Source: Anseranas semipalmata (taxonomy: Eukaryota > Chordata > Aves > Anseriformes > Anseranatidae). Taken from it: DNA of 64,000 bases. How positions within the stretch are numbered: the first letter of the stretch is position 1; each line of letters starts with the position of its first letter. Below the pieces are notes generated by a model. The model searched no databases. It was not told the DNA's origin and was given only the letters and a program-made list of their open reading frames with translations. The stretch is from NCBI GenBank assembly GCA_013399115.1, contig VXAA01001428.1, forward strand, positions 142,823 through 206,822, read 5' to 3'. Shown one piece after another: positions 23,793 through 35,390 of this stretch. Both the position numbers and the translations under genes were made by a program.

Positions 23793-25430
23793 CATAGAAT
23801 CACAGAACGGTTTGGTTTGGAAGGGACCTTAAAGATCATCTGGTTCCCATCCCCCTGCCATGGGCAGGGATGCCACCCATTAGACCACGTTGCTCAAAGC
23901 CCCATCCAACCTGGCCTTGAACACCTTCAGGGATGGGACATCCACAGCTTCTCTGGGCAACCTGTTCCAGTGTCTCACCACCCTCATAGTGAAGAATTTC
24001 CTGCTAACGTCTAAACTAAATCTCCCTTCTTTTAGTTTAAAACCATTCCCCTTGTTGTATCACTATCTGCCCATGTAAAAAGTCACTCACCATCTTTTTG
24101 TAAGTACTGAAAGGCCTCAATGAGGTCTCCCCAGAGCCTTCTCTTCTCCAGGCTGAACATCCCCAGCTCTCTCAACCTTCATAGGAGAGGTGCTCCCGCC
24201 CTCTGATCATCTTTGTGGCCTCCTCTGGACCCACTCTAACAGGTCCATGTCTTTCTTGTGCTGGGGGCCCCAGACCTGGACACAATGCTCCAAGAGGGGC
24301 CTCATGAGGGCAGAGCAGAGGGGGACAATCACCTCCCTTGACCTGCTGGCCACACCTCTGCTGATGCAGCCCAGGATGCAGTTGGCCTTCTGGGCTGCAA
24401 GCGCACACTGCTGGCTCATGTCAAGCTTTTCATCCACCAGAACCCCCAAGTCCTTCTCCACAGGGCTGCTCTCAACGAGTTCTCCACCCAGTCTGTCCTC
24501 CTGTCTGGGACTGCCCCAACCCAGGTGCAGCACCCTGCACTTGGATTTGTTGAACCTCATTAGGTTCACATGGGCCCACTTCTCAAGCTTATCCAGGTTC
24601 CTTTGGATGCCATCCCTTCCTTCTGTTGGATCAATAGCACCACTCAGCTTGGTGTCATCTGCAAACTTGCCAATGGTGCGCTCAATCCCGCTGTCTATGT
24701 CACTGATAAAGATATTAAACAGTACCAGTCCCAAGATGGACCCCTGAGGGACACCACTCGTCACTGGCCTCCACCTGGACATAGAGCCATTGACTGCAAC
24801 TCTCTGGCTGCAGCCATCCAGCCAATTCCTTAACTACTGAACAGCCCACCTTTGAAATCCATCTCTCTCCAATTTAGAGATTGGGATGTCATGTGGGACC
24901 ATGTCAAAAGCCTTACAGAAATTCAGGTAGATGACAGCGGTTGGTCTTCCCTTGTCAACTGATGCAGTCACTCCGTCACAGAAGGCCACCAGATTGGTCA
25001 GGCATGACTTGCCCTTGGTGAAGCCATGCTGGCTGTCTCGAATCACCTCCTTGTCTTGCATGTGCCTTGACATCGCTTCCAGGAGGATCTGGTCCATGAT
25101 CTTCCCAGGCACAGAGGTGAGGCTCACCCGTCTGTAGTTCCCCAGGCCCTCCTTTCTACCCTTTTTAAAAATGGGAGTGATGTTTGCCTTTTTCCAGTCA
25201 TTGGGGACTTCACCTGACTGCCGTGACTTTTCAGATATGATGGAGAGTGACTTGGCAACTACATCAGCCAGTTTCCTCAGGACCCTGGGATGCATGTCAT
25301 CAGGCCCCATAGACTTGTACCTGTTCAGTTTCATCAGGTGGTCTTGAACCTGCTGTTTGCTTACAGTGGGAGGGACCTCACTCCCCCAGTCCCCACCTGG
25401 AGGTTCAGGGACTCTAGGGTTCAGGAACAT
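23793..25430 (-). mobile_element. CR1 LINE, longest copy (about 1.64 kb), minus strand
   Basis: The 3' end is at 23793 (complement of ATTCTATG) and the 5' truncation near 25430, inside ORF2. It belongs to the same subfamily as 15861-16722: long identical blocks in the 3' part, with differences such as a 4-bp deletion near 24177 and a 1-bp deletion near 24220. It faces head-to-head with the plus-strand copy beginning near 25750, separated by about 320 bp. Confidence 0.95.
23880..25430 (-). pseudogene. CR1 ORF2 reverse transcriptase, nearly open over 1.2 kb
   Basis: The best-preserved ORF2 piece in the window. From 25430 down to 24207 it is one frame with a single stop, TAG at 24834-24836, where related elements have Trp. 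It covers the RT thumb-proximal and palm motifs in order: the [14 protein letters not shown] region, the [12 protein letters not shown] region, HGFTKGKSC, motif A, GVPQGS and the FADD box (complement at 24654-24665). In motif A the catalytic Asp is replaced by Asn (YLNFCKAFD; Asn codon complement at 24921-24923), a one-base change. A 1-bp deletion near 24220 shifts the frame, and a 4-bp deletion lies near 24177. The endonuclease domain is missing. It therefore cannot be active, even though it is relatively intact. Confidence 0.92.
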
Positions 25431-25749
25431 TATTTAATGCTGTTTTGGACTTTTATGTTATATGGGGTCTGGGAAGAACACTAAGGCTTCCTTCTCTTCT
25501 TTTTTAGGGCTTAACTCTACAAATGTCCTTAGTAAACACAGGCTTAAACTCTATTATTGGCATATCTTTGCTTGGAAACATTCACTGAAATAATAATAAT
25601 TATTCTTTCACAAAATATTTTTTTTATTTACCTTGTATCTGTTCTTAAGAACGTTTTTTTTTCTTCCTTCAAAGTGACTAAAAAATTGCTTTATGAGAGA
25701 AATTAAAAGATCCCCAAAGCAAGAACTAAGGGTCAACATCAAAACAAAA
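25431..25749. other. Spacer between two head-to-head CR1 copies
   Basis: About 320 bp of AT-rich unique sequence with short T-runs. It would form the loop if the two flanking CR1 copies paired in RNA. Confidence 0.6.
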
Positions 25750-26200
25750 TCTGTGTTCAGCTCTGGGGCCCCCAGCACAAGAAGGACATGGACCTATTAG
25801 AGCAGGTCCAGAGGACGGCCACGAGGACAATCAGAGGGCTGGAGCACCTCTCCTATGAAGAGAGGCTGAGGGATTTGGGGATGTTCAGGCTGGAGAAGAG
25901 AAGGCTCTGGGGAAACCTCATAGCAGCCTTCCAGTACCTAAACGAGGCCTACAAGAAAGCTGGGGAGGGACTCTTTGCCAGGTAGTGCAGGGATAGGACA
26001 AGGGGTAACGACTTTAAACTGAAAGAGGGTAGAGATTTAGATTAGATATAAGGAAGAAATTCTTTACTGTGAGGGTGGTGAGGCACTGGAACAGGCTCCC
26101 CAGAGAAGCCGTGGCTGCCCCATCCCTGGAAGTGTTCAAGGCCAGGTTAGATGGGGCTTTGAGCAACCTGGTCTGGTGGGAGGTGTCCCCGGCCATGGCA
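25750..26200 (+). pseudogene. CR1 ORF2 C-terminal remnant
   Basis: Open from about 25788 with DLLEQVQR, then [15 protein letters not shown], to a TAG at 25983-25985. Related elements read through this position. The RT palm and endonuclease are absent, so only the C-terminal tail of ORF2 remains. Non-functional. Confidence 0.85.
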
Positions 26201-26270
26201 GGTGGGTTGGAACTGGATGATCTTTAAGGTCCCTTCCAACACAAACCATTCCATGACTCATTCTATGATC
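25750..26270 (+). mobile_element. CR1 LINE 3' part, plus strand
   Basis: Starts at the 'gttcagctctgggg' segment of ORF2 and ends with CATTCCATGACTCATTCTATGAT at 26248-26269, a slightly degraded CR1 terminal repeat. The tail type (CTTTAAGGTCCCTTCCAAC) is like that of the minus-strand copies at 15.9 and 23.8 kb, but sequence differences suggest a related subfamily rather than the same one. Confidence 0.95.
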
Positions 26271-29200
26271 AAAACAATCAAGTATAAAACAAAATTCTCC
26301 CCAAATCAAATGCTTTTTTGGTTATTTTTATACTTCTTCTGATCTGGCACCAAGAAATTCCAAAACTCCTTTTTTTTTTTTTTTTTTTTTCTTTTTTCCT
26401 GGAGAGAAGACTTAATTTCCTTGTGTACTCTTTCACTGAGGGTTGAGGATGTTGAACATCTTACAAGATCATGCTCTGGAACCACTCCACTGCAAGTCAG
26501 TGGAACAATATTAGAGCAAAATTGGGCTAAAAAGAGAATCAGGCAAGTAATATACCCCAGGGACTCAGAAAGTTCCAGTTTCCTTTCCATATTCTTATAT
26601 TACTCGCACTAGTACCAATGCCATCAATGTCTTCAGGATTTCAATTGTTAACAGCAAGCCATTTTAGTACAGATATCACTTTAAAAAGAGTGTAAAACCA
26701 GGTGAAAGCAAATGCATGCTGCTCTACAATCAGGAGATTAGAAGATAACTAGCCAAGCAAACCTAAGAATATTTCACATTTGGCTTCTGGGCTGAGAACT
26801 ATTATTTTTTTGTGAGATTCCAAACAATTTTATTGTAGCTACTAAAACAATACACCACTAAGCCACCCAAATGATATTTTTGGAGTGAACTGAACTTCAG
26901 TAAAATTTGATACTTCCAAAGTACTTTTTGTAATCGCTTGAGAGAGATTTTTTTTTTTTTAATCTTCTTGTGAAGTGAGAGGAATGTGCAAACCAGTATG
27001 GGCTAGTAAAGCATATGACACAAAGTTTGGCTCTACTGAAGTCATAATTGGATGAGACTACGATCCACCCACAGAAATAACACAAATCCTTTAACAAGAG
27101 TCTTAAGAATAGTTAACTAAAGCCAACATAGCAACAAACTTCCCCTGAAAACACACCTTATCTCAGGAAGTGAAAACTATTCAATGCCTAAATTTCAATT
27201 AACTTTGTCACGCTTCTCAGAACCATAGCAGTTGCAAGCTTGATTCACGTTATGATGACAGATAATTGCTTTTACAGGTCTGGTTTGGTGGAACTGTGGA
27301 AAAAGCCTTGCCAGACTGTATTACATGAGTGAAAAACATTAAATAGACAGCTAACATGTCTCATCTCTTCCTCTACCTCCTCTCTCTCTTTTTTTTTTTT
27401 TTATATCTTTTGTAACCTCCCATAGAGGTTTATGTGTGTGCATCTGTGTGTCTTTGTGTCTGTGTCAGTAAAAGCCCAAACATTAGATCACAAGTTCTTG
27501 TTTATATAAGCTTCAATTTACCCTTCAGGCAGAAACTTAGAGATTTCCAAACACACAGATGCTTGCCACTATCCAAATTCAATTTGAAATGCTCTGCACA
27601 ACATCTCCTTTAACTTAACTAACCTTGTATTGTTTGAATACTTCATAACGTGTTTTGATTGCCAAACATCATTACTAACTTTGCCATTGTTAACAAAGCT
27701 AACTGAAACACAAATAAATGGAATTCCATAAAATGTCAAATCTTCTGAAAAAAAAACACATTCATTTTATTAAACACATAAATCCGATTTTACAAATGCT
27801 TATTAGGCAAAGTTGTTAGAGAAAAACTATCACAGAACCAACAGAAAATGTTGCTACCTGGTATGATCTAGACCCTGAAAGAGACCCTGCAGGAGTCTGC
27901 AGCAATGGACCATCATCTGCCAAAAGTCTCAGGACTATGATTTATTCACATAGAGTAAAACCTAAGGAAGAGATATAGAAACCCCAGGAAACAAAGGAAG
28001 GTTTACTTAGGGAATTGCCAAAGAATGCTCCCCTCAAGGGAAGATTTGGAAGTCTGTGGAATACAGGGGGAGAAGTGCTGAACTTAGCAGGCTCTGAGGA
28101 ATGTAAGGTTTCCAGACCATGACATGGTGTGGTTTCTTTCTGTGGGCACGTTATGGAGGCAGTAGTTCTGTGCTCTAGAAATAAATTAAATAGGGGAGAT
28201 TCAGGAAGAGAGAATCAGTGTTGCTAACTTTCAAGTAACACTAAGGAGGCTTAAAGATCTCACCCCTTATGAATTCATGTCAAGAGAATACACAAAGCAA
28301 AATATAATTTAGTGACAGACAAGGGAAGCAGAAAGTTTGGCATCATTAATCTCCATTTTTCTGCTTTTAACTGCCTTTCTTTTTTTTTTTTNNNTTTTTT
28401 TTTTTTTTGTTTCAGACAAAACATGGTTTATGAAGTGACAGCACGTAGCCCTTCTGAAAATCTTGAAAATCTGAGTCTATAGCAATGCCATTATTGACTA
28501 GATTGCTTACTGAATCGGGAAGGAATATTCTCCATGGATGTTCTGGTGCAGCAGGTCCTGCTGCTCCTGATCCTCCCTGATCCTCCTGTGCCTCCCAGAA
28601 AGGGGATGTGTGTCTCCAGTCTGCAATTTTCATCTTGTAGAATGGACATGCATAAACTCTTAAAAGCAATTAGCTGACCCATTTTGACTGTTGTTAATTT
28701 TTCTCTAATGAGCTGGCTGCTGCAGAGTAAGCTGGAGTAAATTTGCAGCAAAGCATTCACTCTGTGACAGTTGACTGTGGCACAGTATTACCCTGCAGTG
28801 TCCTCTACCAGAGATGATGCTCAATGATGTTCACATCTCAATGAAAGACTGACAGGATGCCCTGGGTGCACTGCGAGATGCAGTAGGTAATAACGTGGAT
28901 ACGGGATGCTGCCACGAACAGCCAAAACGCTGCAAGTTCACTTCCTAATTTACCCATCAGTCACTTGCTCCTCTACCTATATGTGTTTGATATATATTGA
29001 AAATATGTTGTTCTATGCCCACAGGATATCCATATATTGTCCCTTTCTGGCACAACATAAATCCATGGAAGGAATTGTTGCATAGCTTGAAAAATGAAAG
29101 CACAGTGCGTTCTCCAAGATTCATAGCAACATATGTCTGTGTATCTTGTTCAGAGCTGTGCCTGAAACATGTTAATATGCATGTACAAGTAAAGGCACGT

Positions 29201-31089
29201 AAAGGGGGTTTTAGTTTAGGCACATCTTACCACTGGATTTATATGGGCATGAGGTAACACCTACTTTTTTTCTTCAAAGAGCTAATCCACATGCATAATC
29301 GAAACAAGTCCTTATTCTGCTCACTATAAATATGTACCAGATGTATCTCTTGTAAATGTTACATTTTGTAGCATGGTGGGATTTCCTAGTACCTGTGAGT
29401 TATGTCAACCTTGATCCAAAGGGAAATAAAATTGAAGAGCATTGCATTGTAGGATATGTGGTGTCCTAGACATGGTCACAGACAAGTCTGTAAGTATAGT
29501 AAACAGCTACATTATCACCCTATTGATTTACTTTGTGCGACATGATGGCTTGATTGCTGTAAACAGGAATCATGCCACTAAAATAACAAACAAAATTGAT
29601 TGTACTGAAGCACACACATTGTAATTTCCACTGGCTTTTAGGCTTGCTGTGGTATACACTCACAGATCATAGGGTTATGATTAGCTGTTCTTCATGGTCT
29701 AACAAGGGAATAAAGATGTGAAAATGTGAATACACTGCATTGCATCCTTAAGAATTAATTTTAAGTGCTGGGTTGCTTGCAGTTCGATGGCATTTTAAAA
29801 GAAGTAGTCGTCTGAGAGTGATAGTCGTCTGAGAGGCTTTAGCTAGCTAAACACTTAAGGACTCCTTTCAGAACCTTTCTGATACAGTAAGAGTCAACCC
29901 CTTTAAAAATTTGGATATACCACAGAAAAAGTTTCAAATACCTTAGTTTCTCTGCAAATCTCATTCCTCTGAAAAATGCTGTCACAGGATGATATATGCA
30001 GACCCTTTTCTTACCAGGTCCAGGTGACCCAGTAAAAGGGCTTTACTCCCATGCTCACCAGCAGAAAATCCTGTATGTAGTCCAAGAGATACAAAACAAA
30101 CTGGAGAAAAAAAAAAAAAAAAAAACAACAACAACACAGCTTCAAAGCTTTCTGAGATGTTTATCCTCTCATTTGTGCATCTGCTAAAAAGTCTCTGTTT
30201 TCACTTAATATATTAAAAAAACAGCAAAAAATAGAAAAGCAACTTGTGAACCAATTACTAACAAGCAGAAGTATAACAGATGCAAACAAAGAACTGCAGT
30301 ATTTTTCACCATATGTTTCAAATCAATCTTATTCCTTCATCAGTTGGAAACAAAGCATAATGTTGTGGTTCTAACAGTAACTAACCTTGATCTATCAAAC
30401 CATAGAAAAACTAACTGTACTTTGACAAGCCATTTGTTCCATTTATCATAAACAGTCAACAGGATTAACAATGATTTGCCATTCATTTAGAATTATATTA
30501 TCTAATTATTCCCATTTCAGCTCCTTTTCTAATTGCCCTCTGGTGTTCAAATATGTTTATTGCTCATTTATTAGTTTCTGCTCTATTCAGGTGGCATTTT
30601 GTTTAATTACCTCCAGTTTCACTTACACGGGTCTGGAGGCGAACGGGATGGTGATAGGAAGGAGGACCTGGGGAAAGGGCTGTGCAGGACTGCAGCTGCT
30701 TCCCAGGAGCACAACCAGTGTGGCTGTAGTCCCTGAAGTCCTCCTGAGAAATCCACCCACACATACAGACACCTGCACAACATGGCATTTTTACTGTCTT
30801 TAAAACAAGTCGTTCATCTTGAGGTTAAAAGCAAAAAAGCTCCACATGCTTAGGTCTTTATAAGATTGCCTAGGAATCTGAACATGCCTTTGGAAACTAG
30901 AGGCTCTGTCCCAACTTCTCTCTTCTTCTCTCTCTTTTATTTTTTTAATTTAATCATTTATTTAGCTTTCACATCGCCGAATGCAAACAGTACTCCACCT
31001 CTTTGAGTTTGTCAGCATGCAAGGGGCCTGGGAGGATATTCAGAGTGAGGCACTGAAAAGAACCCCACAGTTTCAAGCTCCAGGTGGGA
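26271..31089. other. Non-coding stretch, no supported gene
   Basis: AT-rich, with T-runs at 26371-26390 and 27389-27402 and a gap at 28392. Small open frames (86-94 codons at 26306-26590, 28412-28760 and 28957-29257) overlap on opposite strands. A 14-bp phrase, TAGTCGTCTGAGAG, is duplicated in tandem at 29805 and 29822. An A-run followed by CAA units lies at 30107-30136. Confidence 0.5.
28392..28394. other. Assembly gap (3 N) in a long T-run
   Basis: Three Ns interrupt a T homopolymer spanning roughly 28380-28409. The run length is unresolved. The right edge reads TTTTGTTTCAG, which by itself resembles a splice acceptor. Confidence 0.98.
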
Positions 31090-31145
31090 GGCAAGATTGG
31101 GTGATCTCCAGAGAGCCCTTCCAACCACCTTTTCTATCATTCTCT
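31090..31145 (+). mobile_element. Short CR1 3' end fragment (tentative)
   Basis: GTGATCTCCAGAGAGCCCTTCCAACC followed by TTTCTATCATTCT-like sequence has the order of a plus-strand CR1 terminus with a few changes. Only about 55 bp can be recognised. Confidence 0.5.
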
Positions 31146-32084
31146 CTTGCAGCTTCCTTGTAAATGCATAGAGAAATGTAAGTAAGAGCTGCAGGTGCAC
31201 TTTTGCCACCTGTCTGCACTGTGTGCCTTAGTGGCTAATATCATGCAAGCCTCAGCAAAGGTGCTCTCGAAGTGGATGTTGGGGTCTCCTTCACCACCTG
31301 TAAGCAATCAGCCTAAATGCCAGGATATTGCACACTGTGCTCACAAACAGCTCACAGGTTTGTTGAAGTGCAGCTCCCCGTGCACACAGCAGTTTTTAGG
31401 CAGTGCTAGCATCTTGAATGTCACAGCATTTACGGGCACACCACGACCAGTTCAGACTCTGTGCTCCCTCCTTCACTTTCCTTTCAGCTGTCTACACTGA
31501 GCACTGCTCAGGCTGGTGTTTGGGGTGGTAAATATAATCTCTCTTGCTTTGAGGATGTATGAATAGTAGAGATCTAGCGTTGTAGGTCTGCCAGACTCCC
31601 AGCTCTCTGAACCACCTTAGCTTGTGTTTGCCAAACTCTTTTGACTGTTGGCTTATGTTCATGAACTCAGTGAACTTTGCACCCAAAACTCGGGTGAGAA
31701 AGCACTGAGTTTAAATGTAAATATTGTGTTCAGATCTAACCGTGACTTTGGGCCACCTCCAAAAGAGGACTTAAGCACTTTATATGGGATCTAGGTGGAA
31801 TTCAGGAACTTAAGTTCAAAACCTGACATTGGAAATACCTGCCCAAGCCTGGAGTCATGTAGGTGTTTGACTTTTTTCACTTTAAATTTTCATCCAAAGC
31901 TGCTCAGTCTGTATATCTGTATTGACCCATTTTAACATGGACAGCCAAGTTGGGTTCCCTCTTCTTTACGAATGACTCAGTGCTATGTCCTGACATGAGG
32001 CTACAAACTGTTCTGGCCAGAAGTACTATCCACCACTACATAACTTCACTGAAAATACTTCAAGGTTTATGGACGTGATTCAGG
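31146..32084. other. Non-coding stretch, no supported gene
   Basis: A 101-codon plus-strand frame (31195-31500) and a 64-codon minus-strand frame (31492-31686) show no domain. No repeat was recognised. Confidence 0.55.
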
Positions 32085-32165
32085 AGTTTAGTGGTTAAGT
32101 GGCTCAGCTGTATAGGAAAAGATCTGAGTTCTGGTTTTTGCTCCCAAGACAGAGTCTGCATTTTA
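32085..32165 (+). mobile_element. Ancient tRNA-derived SINE fragment (MIR-like)
   Basis: Contains TAGTGGTTAAGTGGCTCAG, then the weak B-box-like GATCTGAGTTCTGG, in the arrangement of the tRNA-like head of amniote MIR/CORE-SINEs. It is diverged and lacks a clear core or tail. Confidence 0.4.
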
Positions 32166-32194
32166 GATAAAATAGATAAAATACAGGAGCAGCC

Positions 32195-32290
32195 ACGGAA
32201 ACAGGCATCAGAACTGTGCTTCCTCACTGTCAGCTAACCACTAGACTATACAGTCATGCTCTGCCTCTCTCAGTGAGTCTTTTAGCATTT
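32195..32290 (-). mobile_element. Ancient tRNA-derived SINE fragment (MIR-like), minus strand
   Basis: The segment CTAACCACTAGACTATACAG, with the following CTCTGCCTCTCTC, is the complement of the tRNA-like head of the same broad SINE type. It faces the fragment at 32085-32165, so the two are convergent and partly complementary. Confidence 0.45.
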
Positions 32291-33994
32291 TCTGCACGGC
32301 AGCACAGTTTCCCCAAGGGTGTGAGAGGAGTCCTTTTCTACCTCCCATGTCAGCCTATTAGGATTAGATAACCTCTTGGTGATCTCCATTTTCTGGAAAG
32401 TGGGAAAAGAGGGATTAAAGCATTCTGAGATGAGGAAAGAATTGAGTCTGTTTCCCCTGAGCACTCTCACTACTTTTGAAGGGCACAGCACAGGTTCTGG
32501 CTACGTTTTAAAAGAAACAAATGAATCCTGCCTAGTTCTATAGAGACATATACCTTCCAGTGAGGGTCCTGGCTGTGCATACCAAGTACGTAAAAGCAAT
32601 TTCTTGCAGCCCTGAGTAAAGGGCAAGATCTAAGACACACAATATCCTTGGGGTCTCTTTTTTGGCTGGCTTCTGGCAGCTGTATGCTGACTGACATAAG
32701 GTAGCTCCTGGCTTAGCTTGCTCTTAGGTTTTTACTATTGCTCTAAGATACCTAAATTTGCATGGACAAATTATTGGCAACTAATTTGGAATTCTGAAGT
32801 CTGAAAGGTTTTGAAAACCTAGGTTGGGTATTTAAAATGTTTCAAGCCTAGAGAATGGGCATACTAAAGTTTCTCTCTTTTCTTGGTCTCTCCAGCTTTT
32901 CCTGCCCTTGTCCTGACATGTGCCAGGAAGATGGAGAATGTAAGCAAGGATGAGTCCCCTGGTTTCTGCCCCATTTCTTTTTCCCTTCATTTTCCTATTT
33001 ATTCATTTCCTCCCTTCTTTTCAGGGAGGGCAGCAGAGGTTCTGTCATCAGAGGCCAATCCCCCTGCCTCCTCTCCTCATTTGCATTTACCCTCCCCCTT
33101 GGTTAAAACACAATGGCTCCACAATGATGTCACCCAGAGGAGGCATGCGCAGGCCTCTCTGGGTGTTCACGTTGGCTGGTGCAGAACCAGATGCTTTGTG
33201 ACATTACAAGATCAAGCAAAGACAAATTTGCCCCCTCCTCTACAGAAGGAATAGCCGTGCCTACATGACCATTTCTTCCACTGAGGAGGTGGCAAAATCT
33301 TCTAAAGAATGAATGACATTGTGATGTTTTCCCTGTCCCAGAGGTACATGGCTCTTGTCTGGAAACAAGTCTCTCTTATTTCAGATCCCCTCTTGATATC
33401 TGCATGTGCTGTTATATGATCAGAAATCACCTGGTTTATGAGTGACTGAATAAGGGGCAGTTTGGAATATCAGTTATTTATATTCATATTTACAAAATAA
33501 AGGAGTAAACAGACAGATGGACTCAATGTCCTGTATGGAAATAAAACTGGTTAAAGCATGCATAAGGAGAGATCAGATTACAGTCCCCTTTTCTGTTTGG
33601 TGTCGAGCCAATATTAGCCAAAGGTCCAGTAAGAGCATCATGACTAATTATTAATTATAAAATGGGGCCATACTGAGCACTTTCTGGCTCTGCTCCATAG
33701 TATCATTCCTGAACTGAGGCCCAATATCCTACTTTATAGAAAAACAAGCCAATAGCAGAAGGGATGACCCTAGTGTCTGGGTTTCTTTTCCCCTGTAGAA
33801 ATAAAGGGGGTGGCACTCCCACTCGTGACTGGACGTAACTGCTTGCTTGGGCTGAAAATGGGGCATACAATGATCTTTTTCCTTCCTGCTGAATGCGAGG
33901 ACAGTGGGTCCCTCTCCAAGGAGAGAAGATCAGAGCTTAATCCCACACCTCTGCCTGTATGCTGCTCTTGTCCAATGGAGTTATGAGAGAAGGT
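32291..33994. other. Non-coding stretch with a GC-richer island
   Basis: A 123-codon plus-strand frame (32883-33254) overlaps an 83-codon frame and has no domain; it lies in the GC-richer, regulatory-looking part described separately. The rest is unremarkable. Confidence 0.5.
33079..33152. promoter_or_regulatory. Clustered transcription-factor-like sites (candidate enhancer)
   Basis: Within 75 bp there is a perfect octamer ATTTGCAT (33079-33086, POU/OCT type) and a SOX-type ACAATGG (33110-33116) with a second ACAATGA at 33121. A CRE/AP-1-like TGATGTCA (33125-33132) and an NRF1-like CATGCGCAG (33144-33152) complete the cluster. The sites are seen directly; enhancer function is inference, and each site alone is common by chance. 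Confidence 0.2.
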
Positions 33995-34038
33995 CTGAGG
34001 TTGGAAAGGACCTCTGGAGGTCATGTTGTCCAACCCAG
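33995..34038 (-). mobile_element. Short CR1 3' end fragment, minus strand
   Basis: CTGAGGTTGGAAAGGACCTCTGGAGGTCAT and GTCCAACCC are the complement of a CR1 terminus of the 'GGACCTCTGGAGGTCAT' tail type. Only about 45 bp remain. Confidence 0.8.
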
Positions 34039-35390
34039 AGTTACTACTTTAGGCTCTTTTCTGATTCAGTAAGTTGTAACCAGGTCTTCAATATTTAGGA
34101 TAAGTTTTCTTCACTGCTGCGGTTTTCCTGGAATAAAACTCCCAAATAAAATACCATGACTGGAGCTATTGACTCTTTATACTTGCTGTCCTTGCACCTG
34201 ATTTGGCAGGTACCTTTATGGACAGCTTACAGCACCACACGGCTATCTGTTGATGTCTGATCTGCCTTGATTCTGTCACTGATCATTAATTGCAGTCATT
34301 AATGTTGCTTTTAGAAACTAAGAAGAGACAGAGAGCTGTAGAGTCAAAAAGGAGGATAGTACCAGGTCCAAAAGGTTCTTTTTTTTTTTGCATAGAATGA
34401 TCTTATGCATATAGAGGTTGTCCATCATCACAGCACATGCTGTGTCACAGCCATGCTGTATCTTTCAAGGGTGAAATAGGCAGAGGGATCAATATAATTA
34501 ATTTGTTGATTTTGGGACACAAAGGGAATTGAAGTCAAAAAACCATGCAGTGTCCCAGAGTGCTGTATTTTGCATCTGGAGCTCTTTGGATGCTGTCTAA
34601 TATTACACTCCTACTGTATAGAAAGATACTTATGTATGTTGCCTGTAGCCATGTGGGATACACTGTGTTCATGAAATATGTTGCTGACAACATATTATGA
34701 GGAAGCAGTAGGTGGTGAGTAGGGGTAAAAAACACAGATATTGGATCAGAACACTTCTTTCATCACAGCAATGTAACCCCCTATCAAAGCGATGTGATGG
34801 GAGTTGTTTAAAGCAGAAATAGCAGTAGCCAATGCATGGTTTCACTGCTGGGACAGTGGTAGGAATTAATCTCTATAGTGTTGATCCCAAAGAATCTTAT
34901 AACAATGAGCAAGAGCAAAGCAGAAGCAATGCAAACCCAGATGGTTCCACTGCAGGTCAGAAGACATGGTTTTCCTGAAAACAAATATTTTTGCTTACAG
35001 CATTTCTCCAAGGTAAAAGTTTGTGGTTTCTCTATACCATCACCAAGAATTATGTTACCTAAAGATACTTGTGACCAATTCAGCAAATAGTAGATAGATG
35101 CTGGTATTCCAGTTCTCTTGGGCAGACTCACTGTTTTGAAAATCAGGGGGTTGGCCCTGCCTTTTTTAAAATAAAACAAAACAAAAACACACAAAAAATT
35201 ATTATCACACTATTTGAGCTGTATGAAAAGGATAAAAAGCTATTGAAAGTCTTTGGTTTACACCACTGCAAAGGTGGAAAACAGATACGGGGTTCTTCTT
35301 GATTAGGTAAATTGATTTGTCCTTAACTGAAACATTAAGACTACCACAATACAAAATCTTAGCGAAGACAAGGCAGCTTATAGTTTTCAT
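34039..35390. other. Non-coding stretch, no supported gene
   Basis: AT-rich. A 128-codon minus-strand frame (34808-35194) overlaps a plus-strand frame and reads as hydrophobic, low-complexity sequence with no domain. A-rich CAAAA units occur near 35167-35198. Confidence 0.55.

Noticed and set aside
24190..24833. Plus-strand frames of 185 and 87 codons
   Set aside because: Antisense shadows of the minus-strand CR1 ORF2.
28500..28680. Possible decayed collagen-like exon (Gly-Ala-Ala-Gly-Pro-type translation)
   Set aside because: The Gly-X-Y pattern lasts only a few residues, then meets a stop; it comes from local GCT/CCT repetition.
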